NCBI GenBank assembly: GCA_946616835.1
Contig: CAMOJK010000011.1
Location: 1 to 43,113, forward strand
Direction: 5' to 3'
From: an uncultured Lachnospiraceae bacterium
GTDB taxonomy: Bacteria > Bacillota > Clostridia > Lachnospirales > Lachnospiraceae
DNA: 43,113 nucleotides
Shown: piece by piece, positions 9,545-17,866 of the stretch
Layout: every line of letters starts with the position of its first letter
Position numbering within the stretch: position 1 is the first letter of the stretch
Position numbers and translations under genes: made by a program
Notes under the pieces: generated by a model
Database searches by the model: none
Seen by the model: the letters and a program-made list of their open reading frames with translations, nothing else
Told to the model about the DNA's origin: nothing

Positions 9545-9578
9545 ATAAGGCATGGTGCATATTGCACTGTGCTTTTTT
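9545..9578 (+). terminator. Rho-independent terminator after rpe
   Basis: A GTGCA (9555-9559) / TGCAC (9563-9567) stem with loop TAT is extended by further pairs including G-U wobbles. It is followed by six T residues (9573-9578). It closes the def-rpe operon. Confidence 0.85.
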
Positions 9579-9594
9579 ATGTCAGGATTTGATA

Positions 9595-9624
9595 TTAATT
9601 CCCTGAAAGATAATGTGATATAAT
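9595..9624 (+). promoter_or_regulatory. Candidate extended -10 promoter for cstA
   Basis: TGATATAAT at 9616-9624 matches an extended -10 element (TGn plus TATAAT at 9619-9624). The -35 region is poor (TTAATT at 9595-9600, 18-bp spacer). It lies between the rpe terminator and cstA and would give an untranslated leader of about 70 nt. Confidence 0.55.
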
Positions 9625-9704
9625 ACTGTGAAACAATGTCAAAAAGTTTTTCACATGAACAGAGTCTGTTTCAATTAAACAATTGAAAAAGCGAGGAAAC
9701 GGAA

Positions 9705-11132
9705 ATGATATCATTAATTCTTTCATTTGCAGTTCTTATAATCGGGTACATAGTATATGGCAGTATTGTTGAAAAGGTTTTTGCACCTGATGACAGAAAA
9801 ACACCGGCCTATACTAAACAGGATGGTGTAGACTTTATTCCCATGCCCACATGGAAGGCTTTTCTGGTACAGCTCCTTAATATCGCGGGCACCGGTCCTA
9901 TTTTTGGTGCGATAATGGGTGCGTGTTTTGGCCCTGTGGTTTTTCTCTGGATAATATTTGGTTCTGTTCTGGGGGGCGGAGTCCATGACTATATGTGCGG
10001 AATGATATCCGAAAGGCATGATGGCGCATCCATTGCAGAACTGAGCGGTATATATCTGGGCAAGGCCGCTAAGTGGTTCATGCGGGGATTTTCGGTTATT
10101 CTCCTGCTCCTTACGGGAACCGTATTTGTTAATTCTCCTGCGGCCCTTTTAGCAAGGCTTACACCGGAAGCTCTGGGAACGGGATTTTGGATCGTAGTGA
10201 TACTTTTGTATTATATTCTGGCTACCCTTCTTCCGATAGATAAGATAATAGGAAGGCTCTATCCTGTTTTTGGCGTGATACTGATCGTTATGGCTGTAGG
10301 AATACTTGGGGGCACTATAGCAGGAGGATACCACATTCCGGAGATCACGCTTCATAATCTCCATCCCGATAATCTTCCTGTATGGCCCTTTATGTTTGTG
10401 ACTGTGGCCTGCGGTGCGATATCGGGCTTTCACGCTACCCAGTCTCCTCTTATGAGTAAATGCATAACCTCTGAAAAACAGGGGCGGAAGGTTTTCTACG
10501 CTGCGATGCTGACAGAATCAGTCATAGCATTAATCTGGGCAGCCGGTGGTGTTGCCTTTTATGGAGCTACAGGAGGTCTCAGTGCGGCTATAGGAGAGAT
10601 GGGGCAGTCGGGTGTTGTTTATGACATTTCTACAGGAATGCTTGGGACTGCAGGCGGAATACTTGCAATCGTAGGCGTGATCGCATGCCCTATTACCTCC
10701 GGTGATACGGCATTCCGCTCGGCAAGACTTATACTGTCAGAGGTGACCGGACTGGATCAGAAACCGATACGCAACCGCCTTATCATAACCATACCGCTTT
10801 TAGGGCTGGGGGCAGTTCTTACACAGCTTGATTTCAATGTATTGTGGAGATATTTTTCCTGGAGTAATCAGACACTGGCCATGGTGGCACTTTGGGTTGC
10901 AACGGTATATTTGGTCAAAAATGCGAAAAAAATATATTACAGTCTTATGACAGCACTTCCTGCATCCTTTATGTCTGCGGTAAGTCTTACATATATTCTG
11001 ATGGCTGATGAGGGACTGGGACTGCCTTCGAATATAGCATATCCGGCCGGCATAGTATTTGCCGGCATACTCTTTGTGCTGTATTGTCTGGGTCTTGGCA
11101 GGGCAGCAAAGCATATTGAAGCTGAAAAATGA
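9705..11132 (+). CDS. cstA: CstA-family carbon starvation transporter (pyruvate/peptide)
   Basis: CstA proteins are multi-pass inner membrane transporters; the enterobacterial CstA and BtsT members take up pyruvate, and peptide uptake has also been proposed. The 475-residue protein carries the family signatures AGTGPIFGAIMGACFGP, HDYMCGMISERHDGASIAEL, GFHATQSPLMSKC and CPITSGDTAFRSAR, with a dozen or more hydrophobic segments. It is the short form, lacking the extra C-terminal helices of the roughly 700-residue E. coli protein. ATG 9705 follows GCGAGGAAAC. It has its own candidate promoter. Substrate is inferred from family only. Confidence 0.9.
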   Translation: MISLILSFAVLIIGYIVYGSIVEKVFAPDDRKTPAYTKQDGVDFIPMPTWKAFLVQLLNIAGTGPIFGAIMGACFGPVVFLWIIFGSVLGGGVHDYMCGMISERHDGASIAELSGIYLGKAAKWFMRGFSVILLLLTGTVFVNSPAALLARLTPEALGTGFWIVVILLYYILATLLPIDKIIGRLYPVFGVILIVMAVGILGGTIAGGYHIPEITLHNLHPDNLPVWPFMFVTVACGAISGFHATQSPLMSKCITSEKQGRKVFYAAMLTESVIALIWAAGGVAFYGATGGLSAAIGEMGQSGVVYDISTGMLGTAGGILAIVGVIACPITSGDTAFRSARLILSEVTGLDQKPIRNRLIITIPLLGLGAVLTQLDFNVLWRYFSWSNQTLAMVALWVATVYLVKNAKKIYYSLMTALPASFMSAVSLTYILMADEGLGLPSNIAYPAGIVFAGILFVLYCLGLGRAAKHIEAEK

Positions 11133-11195
11133 TATGACTGGTGATACGGAATCTAATGATTGGTCAAAATAATCAATAAGAAAAGAGGAAGATTA

Positions 11196-13607
11196 ATGAG
11201 AAGAGTAAAGAATAGGAAGAACCAGGGAAGATGCTTCATGTTACTGACTTTTGCGATGGCTGCGGTTATTGGTCTGGCAGGAATAGCCGGCTGCGGCAAA
11301 GCAGAGCCTGCTCCGCTTTCTGAATATTGGTCTGCTGATTCTGCAGCGGCAGAAAGTCTGAAGAGTTATGTGTCAAAGGTTACGGATGAGAATGATACGG
11401 AAAACTTTATTCCAGTAAAGGACCGGATAGCTGTATTCGATATGGACGGTACCCTTACCTGCGAGACTTATTATACTTACTATGACACTATGATGTTCAT
11501 AAACTATTGCCTGGTGGATCACCCTGAGAGAGTATCGGATGACCTGAAGGCAGCGGCTGCAGAGATAAAGCCGGGATATACCGCAGGGGAGGAATTAGCA
11601 AGAAATTTTGCAAAAGCCTATGCCGGGATGACTGTGCAGGAGCTGTATGACTATGCTGCAGAGTTTGGGCAGAAAGAGACTGAGAGCTTTAATAATATGA
11701 GATATATCGACGGCTTCTACCTGCCCATGGTTGAGGTGGTGAAGTATCTTTACGACAATGGCTTTACGATATATGTGGTCAGCGGCACGGAACGCACTAC
11801 CACCAGGGCGATAGTGGCAAATTCTCCTATCAGCGAATATGTGACACCAAATCATGTAATAGGAACTGAGTTCGAGGTAAAAATAAAGGGGAACGAGGAT
11901 GTTCCGTCAAATATGGATTATAAATATGCAGATGGTGATGAGCTGGTATTTACCGGCGGATTTATCCAGAAAAATCTGAATGCCAATAAGACCATCTGGA
12001 TAGAAAGAGAGATAGGACAGATGCCGGTGCTTGCCTTTGGCAACAGTGGAAGCGACACCAGCATGATGAACTATGTGCTGGATGAGAGGAATCCTTACCC
12101 TTCTGAAGCCTATATGATCGTGGCAGATGATGATGTCAGGGAATGGGGCACACAGGATTGGAATGAAAAATCCGCTGCATATATTGAGCAGGGATATGTA
12201 CCGATCTCAATGAAAAATGATTTCTTAAAGATTTATCCCGACAATATTACCAGGGCTGATGAGCAGTACAATGAAATTGAAACAGATAATGCGGCTGATT
12301 CAAATGTTGTACAGTTAAGCGACCATACGGCGGATTCAAATGAAAGCGTGCAGGAGGTTTACGAGGCTCAGGATGAAAATCTAAGGTCGTCACTTTCACA
12401 TGAGGGATATTCCCTTGAGCAGGTTGTTGTCTTAAGCCGCCATAATATCCGTGCACCTTTGTCAGGAGCGGGATCTGCTCTGGATACCATTACTCCTCAT
12501 GAGTGGTTTGACTGGTCCTCCGAGGCAAGCCAGCTCTCGGTGAGGGGCGGTAATCTTGAAAATGAAATGGGACAGTATTTCAGGAAGTGGCTTGAGGCTG
12601 AGGGGGTGTTTCCGGCAAATTACCAGCCCTCGGAAGATGCCGTGAGAATATATGCCAATTCAAAGCAGAGGACTATCGCCACAGCGCGTTTTTTCGCAGC
12701 CGGCCTTCTGCCTGTTTCTAATACAGAGGTGGAGTATCATTCGGATTTTGACACGATGGATCCGGTGTTCAACCCTGTTTTTACATATATGTCAGATGAT
12801 TATATGGCAGATGCAGAGGGCGAAATACATGAAAATTTCGATTCCGTGATCACCGGGTTAGAGGACAACTATGACCTGTTAGGGGAAGTAATTGATGTGG
12901 AAGAGTCTGATGATTATAAAAAAGGTGTGTTTACAGGTTTTTTAACGGATGACTCTGTATTTACATTTGAAGAAGGAAAGGAACCTTCTGTCAGCGGTTC
13001 ACTGAAAACAGCCTGCCAGATAAGCGATGCCCTCGTTTTGCAGTATTATGAGGAGCCGGATGATGAAAAGGCGGCTTTTGGACATGAACTTTCCGAAGCA
13101 GACTGGGAAGCGATATCCGAGATAAAGGATGTGTATGGGGATGTGCTTTTTACTTCTCCTTCTATTGCAGTTAATGTGGCTCATCCTCTTCTTGAAGAGA
13201 TTAATAATGAACTTAATACAAAGGGACGGAAATTTACCTTTTTATGCGGACATGATTCCAATCTGGCAAGCGTTCTTTCTGCACTGGAGGTGGAAGAGTA
13301 CAGTCTTCCGGGTACTATAGAGAAGAAAACTCCTATAGGCGCAAAGCTTGTTATCAGCAGATGGAAAAATGCTGAAGGTGAGGAACTTATAGGTATGGAT
13401 CTGGTATACCAAAAGACTGGACAGCTGAGAGAAATGTCACTGCTTGATAATGATAATCCTCCCGCAATATACCCCCTGCATTTTGTGGGGATAAGTGCGG
13501 ATGAAAATGGTCTGTACAAGGCAGAAGATGTAATGCAGCGTCTTAATGATGCTATAAGCAGTTATGATGAACTGATCGAAGAATACGAGCAGGATGAGGC
13601 TGCCTGA
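11196..13607 (+). CDS. Lipoprotein fusing a HAD phosphatase to a histidine acid phosphatase (phytase/Agp-like)
   Basis: This 803-residue protein is predicted to be a surface lipoprotein: a basic N-terminus, a hydrophobic segment and a lipobox ending at Cys33 (LAGIAGC). Residues about 75-350 form a HAD domain with DMDGT (82-86), SGT (196-198), a candidate motif III Lys265 and GNSGSD (282-287). Residues about 390-790 form a branch-2 histidine acid phosphatase with the nucleophile motif RHNIRAP (415-421) and the proton-donor motif GHDSN (685-689). The Asn after the active-site His recalls glucose-1-phosphatase (Agp) rather than AppA phytase. All key residues of both active sites are present. ATG 11196 follows GAGGAA (11185-11190); an upstream in-frame TTG at 11160 is unlikely. 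It lies 63 bp after cstA and may share its transcript. A role in scavenging phosphate from external phosphomonoesters is inferred. Confidence 0.88.
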   Translation: MRRVKNRKNQGRCFMLLTFAMAAVIGLAGIAGCGKAEPAPLSEYWSADSAAAESLKSYVSKVTDENDTENFIPVKDRIAVFDMDGTLTCETYYTYYDTMMFINYCLVDHPERVSDDLKAAAAEIKPGYTAGEELARNFAKAYAGMTVQELYDYAAEFGQKETESFNNMRYIDGFYLPMVEVVKYLYDNGFTIYVVSGTERTTTRAIVANSPISEYVTPNHVIGTEFEVKIKGNEDVPSNMDYKYADGDELVFTGGFIQKNLNANKTIWIEREIGQMPVLAFGNSGSDTSMMNYVLDERNPYPSEAYMIVADDDVREWGTQDWNEKSAAYIEQGYVPISMKNDFLKIYPDNITRADEQYNEIETDNAADSNVVQLSDHTADSNESVQEVYEAQDENLRSSLSHEGYSLEQVVVLSRHNIRAPLSGAGSALDTITPHEWFDWSSEASQLSVRGGNLENEMGQYFRKWLEAEGVFPANYQPSEDAVRIYANSKQRTIATARFFAAGLLPVSNTEVEYHSDFDTMDPVFNPVFTYMSDDYMADAEGEIHENFDSVITGLEDNYDLLGEVIDVEESDDYKKGVFTGFLTDDSVFTFEEGKEPSVSGSLKTACQISDALVLQYYEEPDDEKAAFGHELSEADWEAISEIKDVYGDVLFTSPSIAVNVAHPLLEEINNELNTKGRKFTFLCGHDSNLASVLSALEVEEYSLPGTIEKKTPIGAKLVISRWKNAEGEELIGMDLVYQKTGQLREMSLLDNDNPPAIYPLHFVGISADENGLYKAEDVMQRLNDAISSYDELIEEYEQDEAA

Positions 13608-13653
13608 TAAAATAAGAGGTGAATAAAAAACAGATAATTGATGGCAGAGTATA

Positions 13654-13662
13654 TGTTATAAT
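13654..13662 (+). promoter_or_regulatory. Extended -10 promoter upstream of the STAS gene
   Basis: TGTTATAAT reads TGn followed by a perfect TATAAT (13657-13662). No good -35 is visible 16-18 bp upstream. The leader to the STAS start would be about 90 nt and holds a palindrome TTGCGCAA at 13690-13697. Confidence 0.55.
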
Positions 13663-13759
13663 AGAGCGATAGAATAACAGATAGCTTTATTGCGCAAAGA
13701 AAGAATACAGGTGACGGATTTCTTGGCGTAGCCGCATGAACGCGGCGGAAAGGAGAAAT

Positions 13760-14056
13760 ATGACAGTAAACAAAGAACTTAACGGAAGCGAACTTGTTGT
13801 CAGTGTGGCAGGAAGGATTGATACCACAACTGCTCCGACACTTGAGGCAGAGATAAAGGAAAGCCTTGAAGGTGTACAGAAACTTGTGCTGGATATAGCT
13901 GAAGTTGAATATGTTTCATCCGCCGGACTTCGTGTATTTCTTTCCACACACAAGATTATGTCAAAGCTGGGTGGCATGGTGATAAAGAATGTTTCGGAGA
14001 GCGTTAAGGAAATATTTGAAGTAACCGGGTTCGCAGATATCCTTACTATTGAATGA
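13760..14056 (+). CDS. STAS-domain anti-sigma factor antagonist
   Basis: This 98-residue single STAS-domain protein belongs to the SpoIIAA/RsbV family. It carries the phosphorylatable serine motif VSSAGLRVFL and the typical N-terminal strand GRIDTTTAPTLEAEI. In partner switching the unphosphorylated form binds and inhibits an anti-sigma kinase and so frees a sigma factor or another target. ATG 13760 follows AAGGAG (13750-13755); an earlier in-frame ATG at 13736 overlaps the ribosome binding site. The gene directly downstream encodes a SpoIIE-type phosphatase that could dephosphorylate it. No anti-sigma kinase or sigma gene lies in the window. Confidence 0.93.
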   Translation: MTVNKELNGSELVVSVAGRIDTTTAPTLEAEIKESLEGVQKLVLDIAEVEYVSSAGLRVFLSTHKIMSKLGGMVIKNVSESVKEIFEVTGFADILTIE

Positions 14057-14193
14057 TTCATTTTTATATATAAGGAACAGGATCGGATCATGTGCTCCGT
14101 TATGAGCGCTTGTTTCCGGTCCGGTATTTTTTCTGCCGATGTTATGGGCAAGGTTTACTCCTGCTTCAGCAAAAAATCTATGAAGGCAATAGT

Positions 14194-16230
14194 ATGTTTC
14201 TAATGATTCTGCAAATGACAGGCGTCACTTTCCTGTATGTTTTGCTTACAGTAGCATTGTGGTACCTGACAAGGAATAAAAAACTGAATCTGCCGGGCAA
14301 GGTTCTTATAGGTATCGTTTTTGGTATCAGTTCTATATTATCTACCCATTATGGCATAGCATTTGATAATATGGTCATTAACGTCAGGGATATCGGCCCT
14401 CTTGCGGCGGGGTTGTTCTTTTCGCCGACCGCAGGAATAATTGCCGGTCTTATGGGCGGTATTGAACGGTATATTGCGGGAACTTATTTTGGCGTTGGAT
14501 CATATACGCGAATCGCATGTAGTGTTTCGACCTGTCTGGCCGGCTTTGTTGCGCTCCTTATGAACCGCAAGATGTTTAAGGGGAAGAAGCCATCTCCTTT
14601 CTATGCTTTTTTTATGGGTGCGGTAATGGAAGTTTTCCATATGTATGTGGTATTCGTTACCCATAGGGACGATATGAGGATGGCATTTCTTGTGGTAAGT
14701 ACCTGCGCAATACCCATGATTATTTTTACCGGAATAGGTATGGCTGTATCATCAGGCTTGCTGCAGGTCTTTACCGGTGAATGGCATAATCCTTTCAGAA
14801 AGATTGACGAGGAAAGCGAATCTCTGTCTCAGAAGTTTCAGAGATGGTTGTTTCTTGTGGTTTCAATCGTAATACTCGGAAGTTTTCTGTTTTCTTTTAT
14901 TCTCCAGACACAGTCTGCTGATCAGGACTGCCGGCTTACGCTGACAGAAAACTATGAAACTATCAGGAGAAATTACCTGTCGGGGGAACGGTCTCTCCGG
15001 GCTGACAGTACGGTATCGTACTGCATCATTGGACCGAACAGGCAGATACTTAAAGGCGTGGACGGGGGAAAGGTGATGCCTGAGGAAGAGTATACCCGGT
15101 TGATGCAGAATCTGGGAATTATCAGCAAGGAAGATTTTAAGGGCGTCAGATCAATGGTATATGCAGACCGGCTGGATGTGAATACGATCCTTGTCACGGC
15201 AATGAGTATCAGTGAAGTGTACTGGTACAGGAATGCTCAGGCATACGAGCAGGCACTGGCTGATGTGCTTCTGTTTGCGGTCATCTATGTCCTTATAGCT
15301 TTTCTGGTAAATCAGATCGTTGTCAATAATATAAGGATGATCAACGAGTCTCTGGGAAAGATAACCAACGGAAATTTAAACGAGGTGGTATCGGTAAGAA
15401 ACTCATCGGAATTCGCATCATTATCCGATGATATCAACCAGACCGTTATGGCGCTGAAGGGCTACATTGATGCAGCTGAAAAGAGGATAGAACAGGAGTT
15501 AATACTTGCACGGACTATACAGGCCTCGGCTTTGCCTCAGGTATTTAAGTTCCCTGACAGGGAGGACCTCGAACTGTTTGCAACTATGAAGCCGGCAAAA
15601 GAAGTAGGTGGGGATTTTTATGATTTCTTCTTTGTGGACAGGGATAATATAGCGCTTGTTATAGCTGATGTTTCGGGTAAGGGAATACCTGCAGCCCTAT
15701 TCATGATGAGGAGTAAGACTGCTATAAGAAGCTATGCGAAGTCCGGAGGCACACCTGAGGAGATTATAGCCAAGGCAAATGATGCTCTGTGTGAAGGCAA
15801 TGATGCAGAGATGTTTGTTACGGTATGGATAGGAATTGTAGATATGGTTACGGGAAAAATGCGCTGCGCAAATGCCGGACATGAATATCCGGTGATAAAA
15901 CGGGCAGGCGGAGATTATGAAATTATAAAGGATGAACATACACTGCCGCTTGCAGCAATTCCCGGAATAAAGGCAAAACCTTATGAGGTACAGCTGCATC
16001 ACGGAGACCGGATATTTGTATATACCGATGGTGTACCGGAAGCGATAAATGATGCTGAGGAACAATACGGAACAGACAGGCTGCTCGCAGTGTTAAACAG
16101 CGTTAAGGATAAGAGCGTTACGGAAACACTGCCGGTAGTTTCGGAAAGCATAAATGAATTTAAGAAAGAGGCAGATCAGTTTGATGATATTACCATGTTG
16201 GGCTTTGAAATTATAAATCCAAAGGTATAA
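14194..16230 (+). CDS. Membrane SpoIIE-type PP2C phosphatase with LytS-like (5TMR-LYT) sensor and HAMP domain
   Basis: This protein of about 678 residues probably senses an envelope or small-molecule signal and dephosphorylates the adjacent STAS protein. Residues 1-195 hold about six membrane helices with the 5TMR-LYT pattern (NVRDIGPLAAGLFFSPTAG, GGIERYIAGTYFGVGSYTRI). A further helix (about 218-238), an extracellular segment (about 240-345), another helix (about 355-375) and a HAMP-like linker follow. The C-terminal SpoIIE domain has VGGDFYDFF (471-479), DVSGKG (492-497), NAGHEYP, YTDGVPEA and DDITML, so metal ligands are kept. I chose ATG 14194 because the MFLMILQ segment starts the first helix. 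A GTG at 14092 is in frame and would add 34 residues, so the start is uncertain. A strong terminator follows. Confidence 0.9.
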   Translation: MFLMILQMTGVTFLYVLLTVALWYLTRNKKLNLPGKVLIGIVFGISSILSTHYGIAFDNMVINVRDIGPLAAGLFFSPTAGIIAGLMGGIERYIAGTYFGVGSYTRIACSVSTCLAGFVALLMNRKMFKGKKPSPFYAFFMGAVMEVFHMYVVFVTHRDDMRMAFLVVSTCAIPMIIFTGIGMAVSSGLLQVFTGEWHNPFRKIDEESESLSQKFQRWLFLVVSIVILGSFLFSFILQTQSADQDCRLTLTENYETIRRNYLSGERSLRADSTVSYCIIGPNRQILKGVDGGKVMPEEEYTRLMQNLGIISKEDFKGVRSMVYADRLDVNTILVTAMSISEVYWYRNAQAYEQALADVLLFAVIYVLIAFLVNQIVVNNIRMINESLGKITNGNLNEVVSVRNSSEFASLSDDINQTVMALKGYIDAAEKRIEQELILARTIQASALPQVFKFPDREDLELFATMKPAKEVGGDFYDFFFVDRDNIALVIADVSGKGIPAALFMMRSKTAIRSYAKSGGTPEEIIAKANDALCEGNDAEMFVTVWIGIVDMVTGKMRCANAGHEYPVIKRAGGDYEIIKDEHTLPLAAIPGIKAKPYEVQLHHGDRIFVYTDGVPEAINDAEEQYGTDRLLAVLNSVKDKSVTETLPVVSESINEFKKEADQFDDITMLGFEIINPKV

Positions 16231-16267
16231 TTATGCAGCTGCTATAAGAAGAAAACAGGAGAATTGG

Positions 16268-16305
16268 ACCACCGTTTTCCCTCAGGGGAGGACGGTGGTT
16301 TTTTT
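16268..16305 (+). terminator. Rho-independent terminator after the SpoIIE-type phosphatase
   Basis: ACCACCGT (16268-16275) pairs perfectly with ACGGTGGT (16292-16299), with an inner CCTC/GAGG pairing and a tract of T residues to 16305. It separates the signalling genes from the mraZ operon. Confidence 0.93.
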
Positions 16306-16329
16306 ATGCATAAGCTGGTGAATTTTGCC

Positions 16330-16358
16330 TTGAAAAAAATACAAATGGGGATTAAAAT
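16330..16358 (+). promoter_or_regulatory. Housekeeping sigma promoter of the mraZ operon
   Basis: TTGAAA (16330-16335) and TAAAAT (16353-16358) are separated by exactly 17 bp. Predicted transcription starts near 16365, at the upstream edge of the phased repeat array before mraZ. Confidence 0.8.
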
Positions 16359-16366
16359 AGGAAATG

Positions 16367-16426
16367 TGGTGAAAAATGGTAAAAAATAGTAAATTGTGGC
16401 GAATGTTGGCGAATTATGGTGGAAAT
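16367..16426 (+). repeat. Six 10-bp tandem repeats, probable MraZ operator
   Basis: Six copies of a TGG-Y-R-AA-type decamer start at 16367, 16377, 16387, 16397, 16407 and 16417; copy 3 begins TAG and copy 6 reads TGGTGGAAAT. MraZ proteins are known to bind short TGG-containing direct repeats at about one-turn spacing upstream of their own gene. The array begins at the predicted transcription start and ends inside the ribosome binding site (GGTGGA, 16418-16423). An off-phase TGGGG lies upstream at 16346. Confidence 0.85.
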
Positions 16427-16428
16427 CT

Positions 16429-16866
16429 GTGTATAAAAGTGATTTTAACCATACAATTGATGAAAAAGGAAGAGTTATAATCCCGGCAAAGTTTAGAGAA
16501 CAGCTGGGATGTGGATTCGTCATAACTAAGGGATTAGACAGATGCCTTTGGATCCTGGATGCAGAAAGCTGGAATAAGCTGGAGTATAAGCTTCGCGGCA
16601 TGTCTGTTCTGAATCCGGTCACAAGAAAACTGCAGAGACATTTCAGTGCCAGCGCCATAGATGGAGAAACAGATAAACAGGGGCGCATACTTCTGCCACC
16701 TTCGTTAAGGGCATATGCGGAGCTTGATAAAGAAGTCCTTATCTGCGGAACGACAAACAGAATTGAAATATGGAACAGCAGATTGTTCGAGGAGAGCAAT
16801 TCGGGGCCTGAAGAGATCGCTGCATTTGCTGAGGAAACAGGGCTCGCTACGGATCTTTCATTCTGA
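16429..16866 (+). CDS. mraZ: Transcriptional regulator MraZ
   Basis: MraZ is a ring-forming DNA-binding protein of the AbrB/SpoVT fold that controls the division and cell wall cluster. The 145-residue protein has the two internal half-repeats with DEKGRVIIPAKFR and DKQGRILLPPSLR. GTG 16429 gives the family N-terminus MYKSDFNHTID and follows GGTGGA with 5-nt spacing. An upstream in-frame GTG at 16396 lies within the operator repeats and would add 11 unlikely residues (ANVGELWWKS). rsmH follows after 52 bp. Confidence 0.95.
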   Translation: MYKSDFNHTIDEKGRVIIPAKFREQLGCGFVITKGLDRCLWILDAESWNKLEYKLRGMSVLNPVTRKLQRHFSASAIDGETDKQGRILLPPSLRAYAELDKEVLICGTTNRIEIWNSRLFEESNSGPEEIAAFAEETGLATDLSF

Positions 16867-16918
16867 CGGAGTGTGGAAAAGCGTGTAAACAGCTATAGAG
16901 GCTGTAATTGGTGTACAG

Positions 16919-17866
16919 ATGTCTGAAGTAGAGTTTTATCATATACCGGTCCTTCTGAAAGAAGTAATCGAAGGGATGAATATAAAGCCGGATGGAATAT
17001 ATGTGGATGGTACTGTTGGAGGTGGCGGCCATTCATCGGAAATAGCAAAGCGGCTTAATGAAAACGGTAAGCTATACTGCTTCGACCAGGACAGTGAAGC
17101 CCTTGAAGCAGCAGTGGAAAGATTAAAAGAGTACGGTGACAGGGTCGTTTTTATCCATGATAATTATGTGAATGCAGTCAGCGTGCTGCAGGGAATGGGA
17201 ATAGATGGAGCTGACGGCATATTACTGGATATAGGAGTGTCTTCCTACCAGCTGGACAATCCGGATAGAGGATTTTCCTATAATGCGGATGCTCCTCTGG
17301 ACATGAGGATGAATCGTGAGAATTCCCTCACAGCATATGAGATAGTAAATAATTACAGCAAAAACGAACTGAGCAGGATACTCAGGGAGTATGGTGAAGA
17401 AAGATTTGCAGACAGGATTGCATCAAATATAGTTAAGGCCAGGGAAAAGGGAGCTGTCAGGACGACATTTGAGCTTAACGATATCATAAAAGCCTCCATA
17501 CCGGCCAGGATGCTTTCGGAAAACGGCCACCCATCTAAGAGGACATTTCAGGCCCTGAGGATAGAGTGTAATAAAGAGCTGGATGTGTTAAAAAGCTCGA
17601 TAGACGGAATGATAGATTTTTTAAGACCTGAAGGCAGATTGCTGATAATAAGCTTTCAGTCGCTTGAAGACAGAATAGTAAAGAATGCTTTTAAAACAGC
17701 TGAAAATCCCTGCACCTGCCCGCCTTCATTTCCTAAATGTGTATGCGGAAAGGTGTCGAAGGGCAGAACGGTTACTAAGCGCCCTGTGACTGCAGGGGAA
17801 GAAGAACTGGAAATAAACCGCAGGTCAAAGCCGGCAAAACTCAGGATATTTGAGAGGAACGATTAA
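16919..17866 (+). CDS. rsmH: 16S rRNA (cytosine-1402-N4)-methyltransferase RsmH
   Basis: RsmH (MraW) methylates N4 of C1402 in the ribosomal P site. The 315-residue protein has HIPVLLKEVIEG, the SAM motif DGTVGGGGHS, LLDIGVSSYQLD, LDMRMN and the C-terminal ALRIECNKELD. Where most homologues have SFHSLEDR, this protein reads SFQSLEDR, a His-to-Gln change. A cysteine cluster (PCTCPPSFPKCVCG) near the C-terminus is typical of clostridial members. The next gene starts directly at the stop codon. Confidence 0.96.
   Translation: MSEVEFYHIPVLLKEVIEGMNIKPDGIYVDGTVGGGGHSSEIAKRLNENGKLYCFDQDSEALEAAVERLKEYGDRVVFIHDNYVNAVSVLQGMGIDGADGILLDIGVSSYQLDNPDRGFSYNADAPLDMRMNRENSLTAYEIVNNYSKNELSRILREYGEERFADRIASNIVKAREKGAVRTTFELNDIIKASIPARMLSENGHPSKRTFQALRIECNKELDVLKSSIDGMIDFLRPEGRLLIISFQSLEDRIVKNAFKTAENPCTCPPSFPKCVCGKVSKGRTVTKRPVTAGEEELEINRRSKPAKLRIFERND

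Noticed and set aside
14090-14203. 37-codon open frame overlapping the start of the SpoIIE-type phosphatase gene
   Set aside because: It starts at ATG 14090 after AAGGA and stops at TAA 14201-14203, so a leader peptide is possible, but there is no sequence signature and the true start of the phosphatase is itself uncertain.
16367-16426. CRISPR-like array
   Set aside because: The repeat unit is 10 bp with no spacers; the phased TGG repeats fit an MraZ operator.
16396-16428. Upstream GTG start for mraZ
   Set aside because: It would translate the operator repeats into 11 residues unlike any MraZ N-terminus; GTG 16429 has a ribosome binding site and the correct family start.
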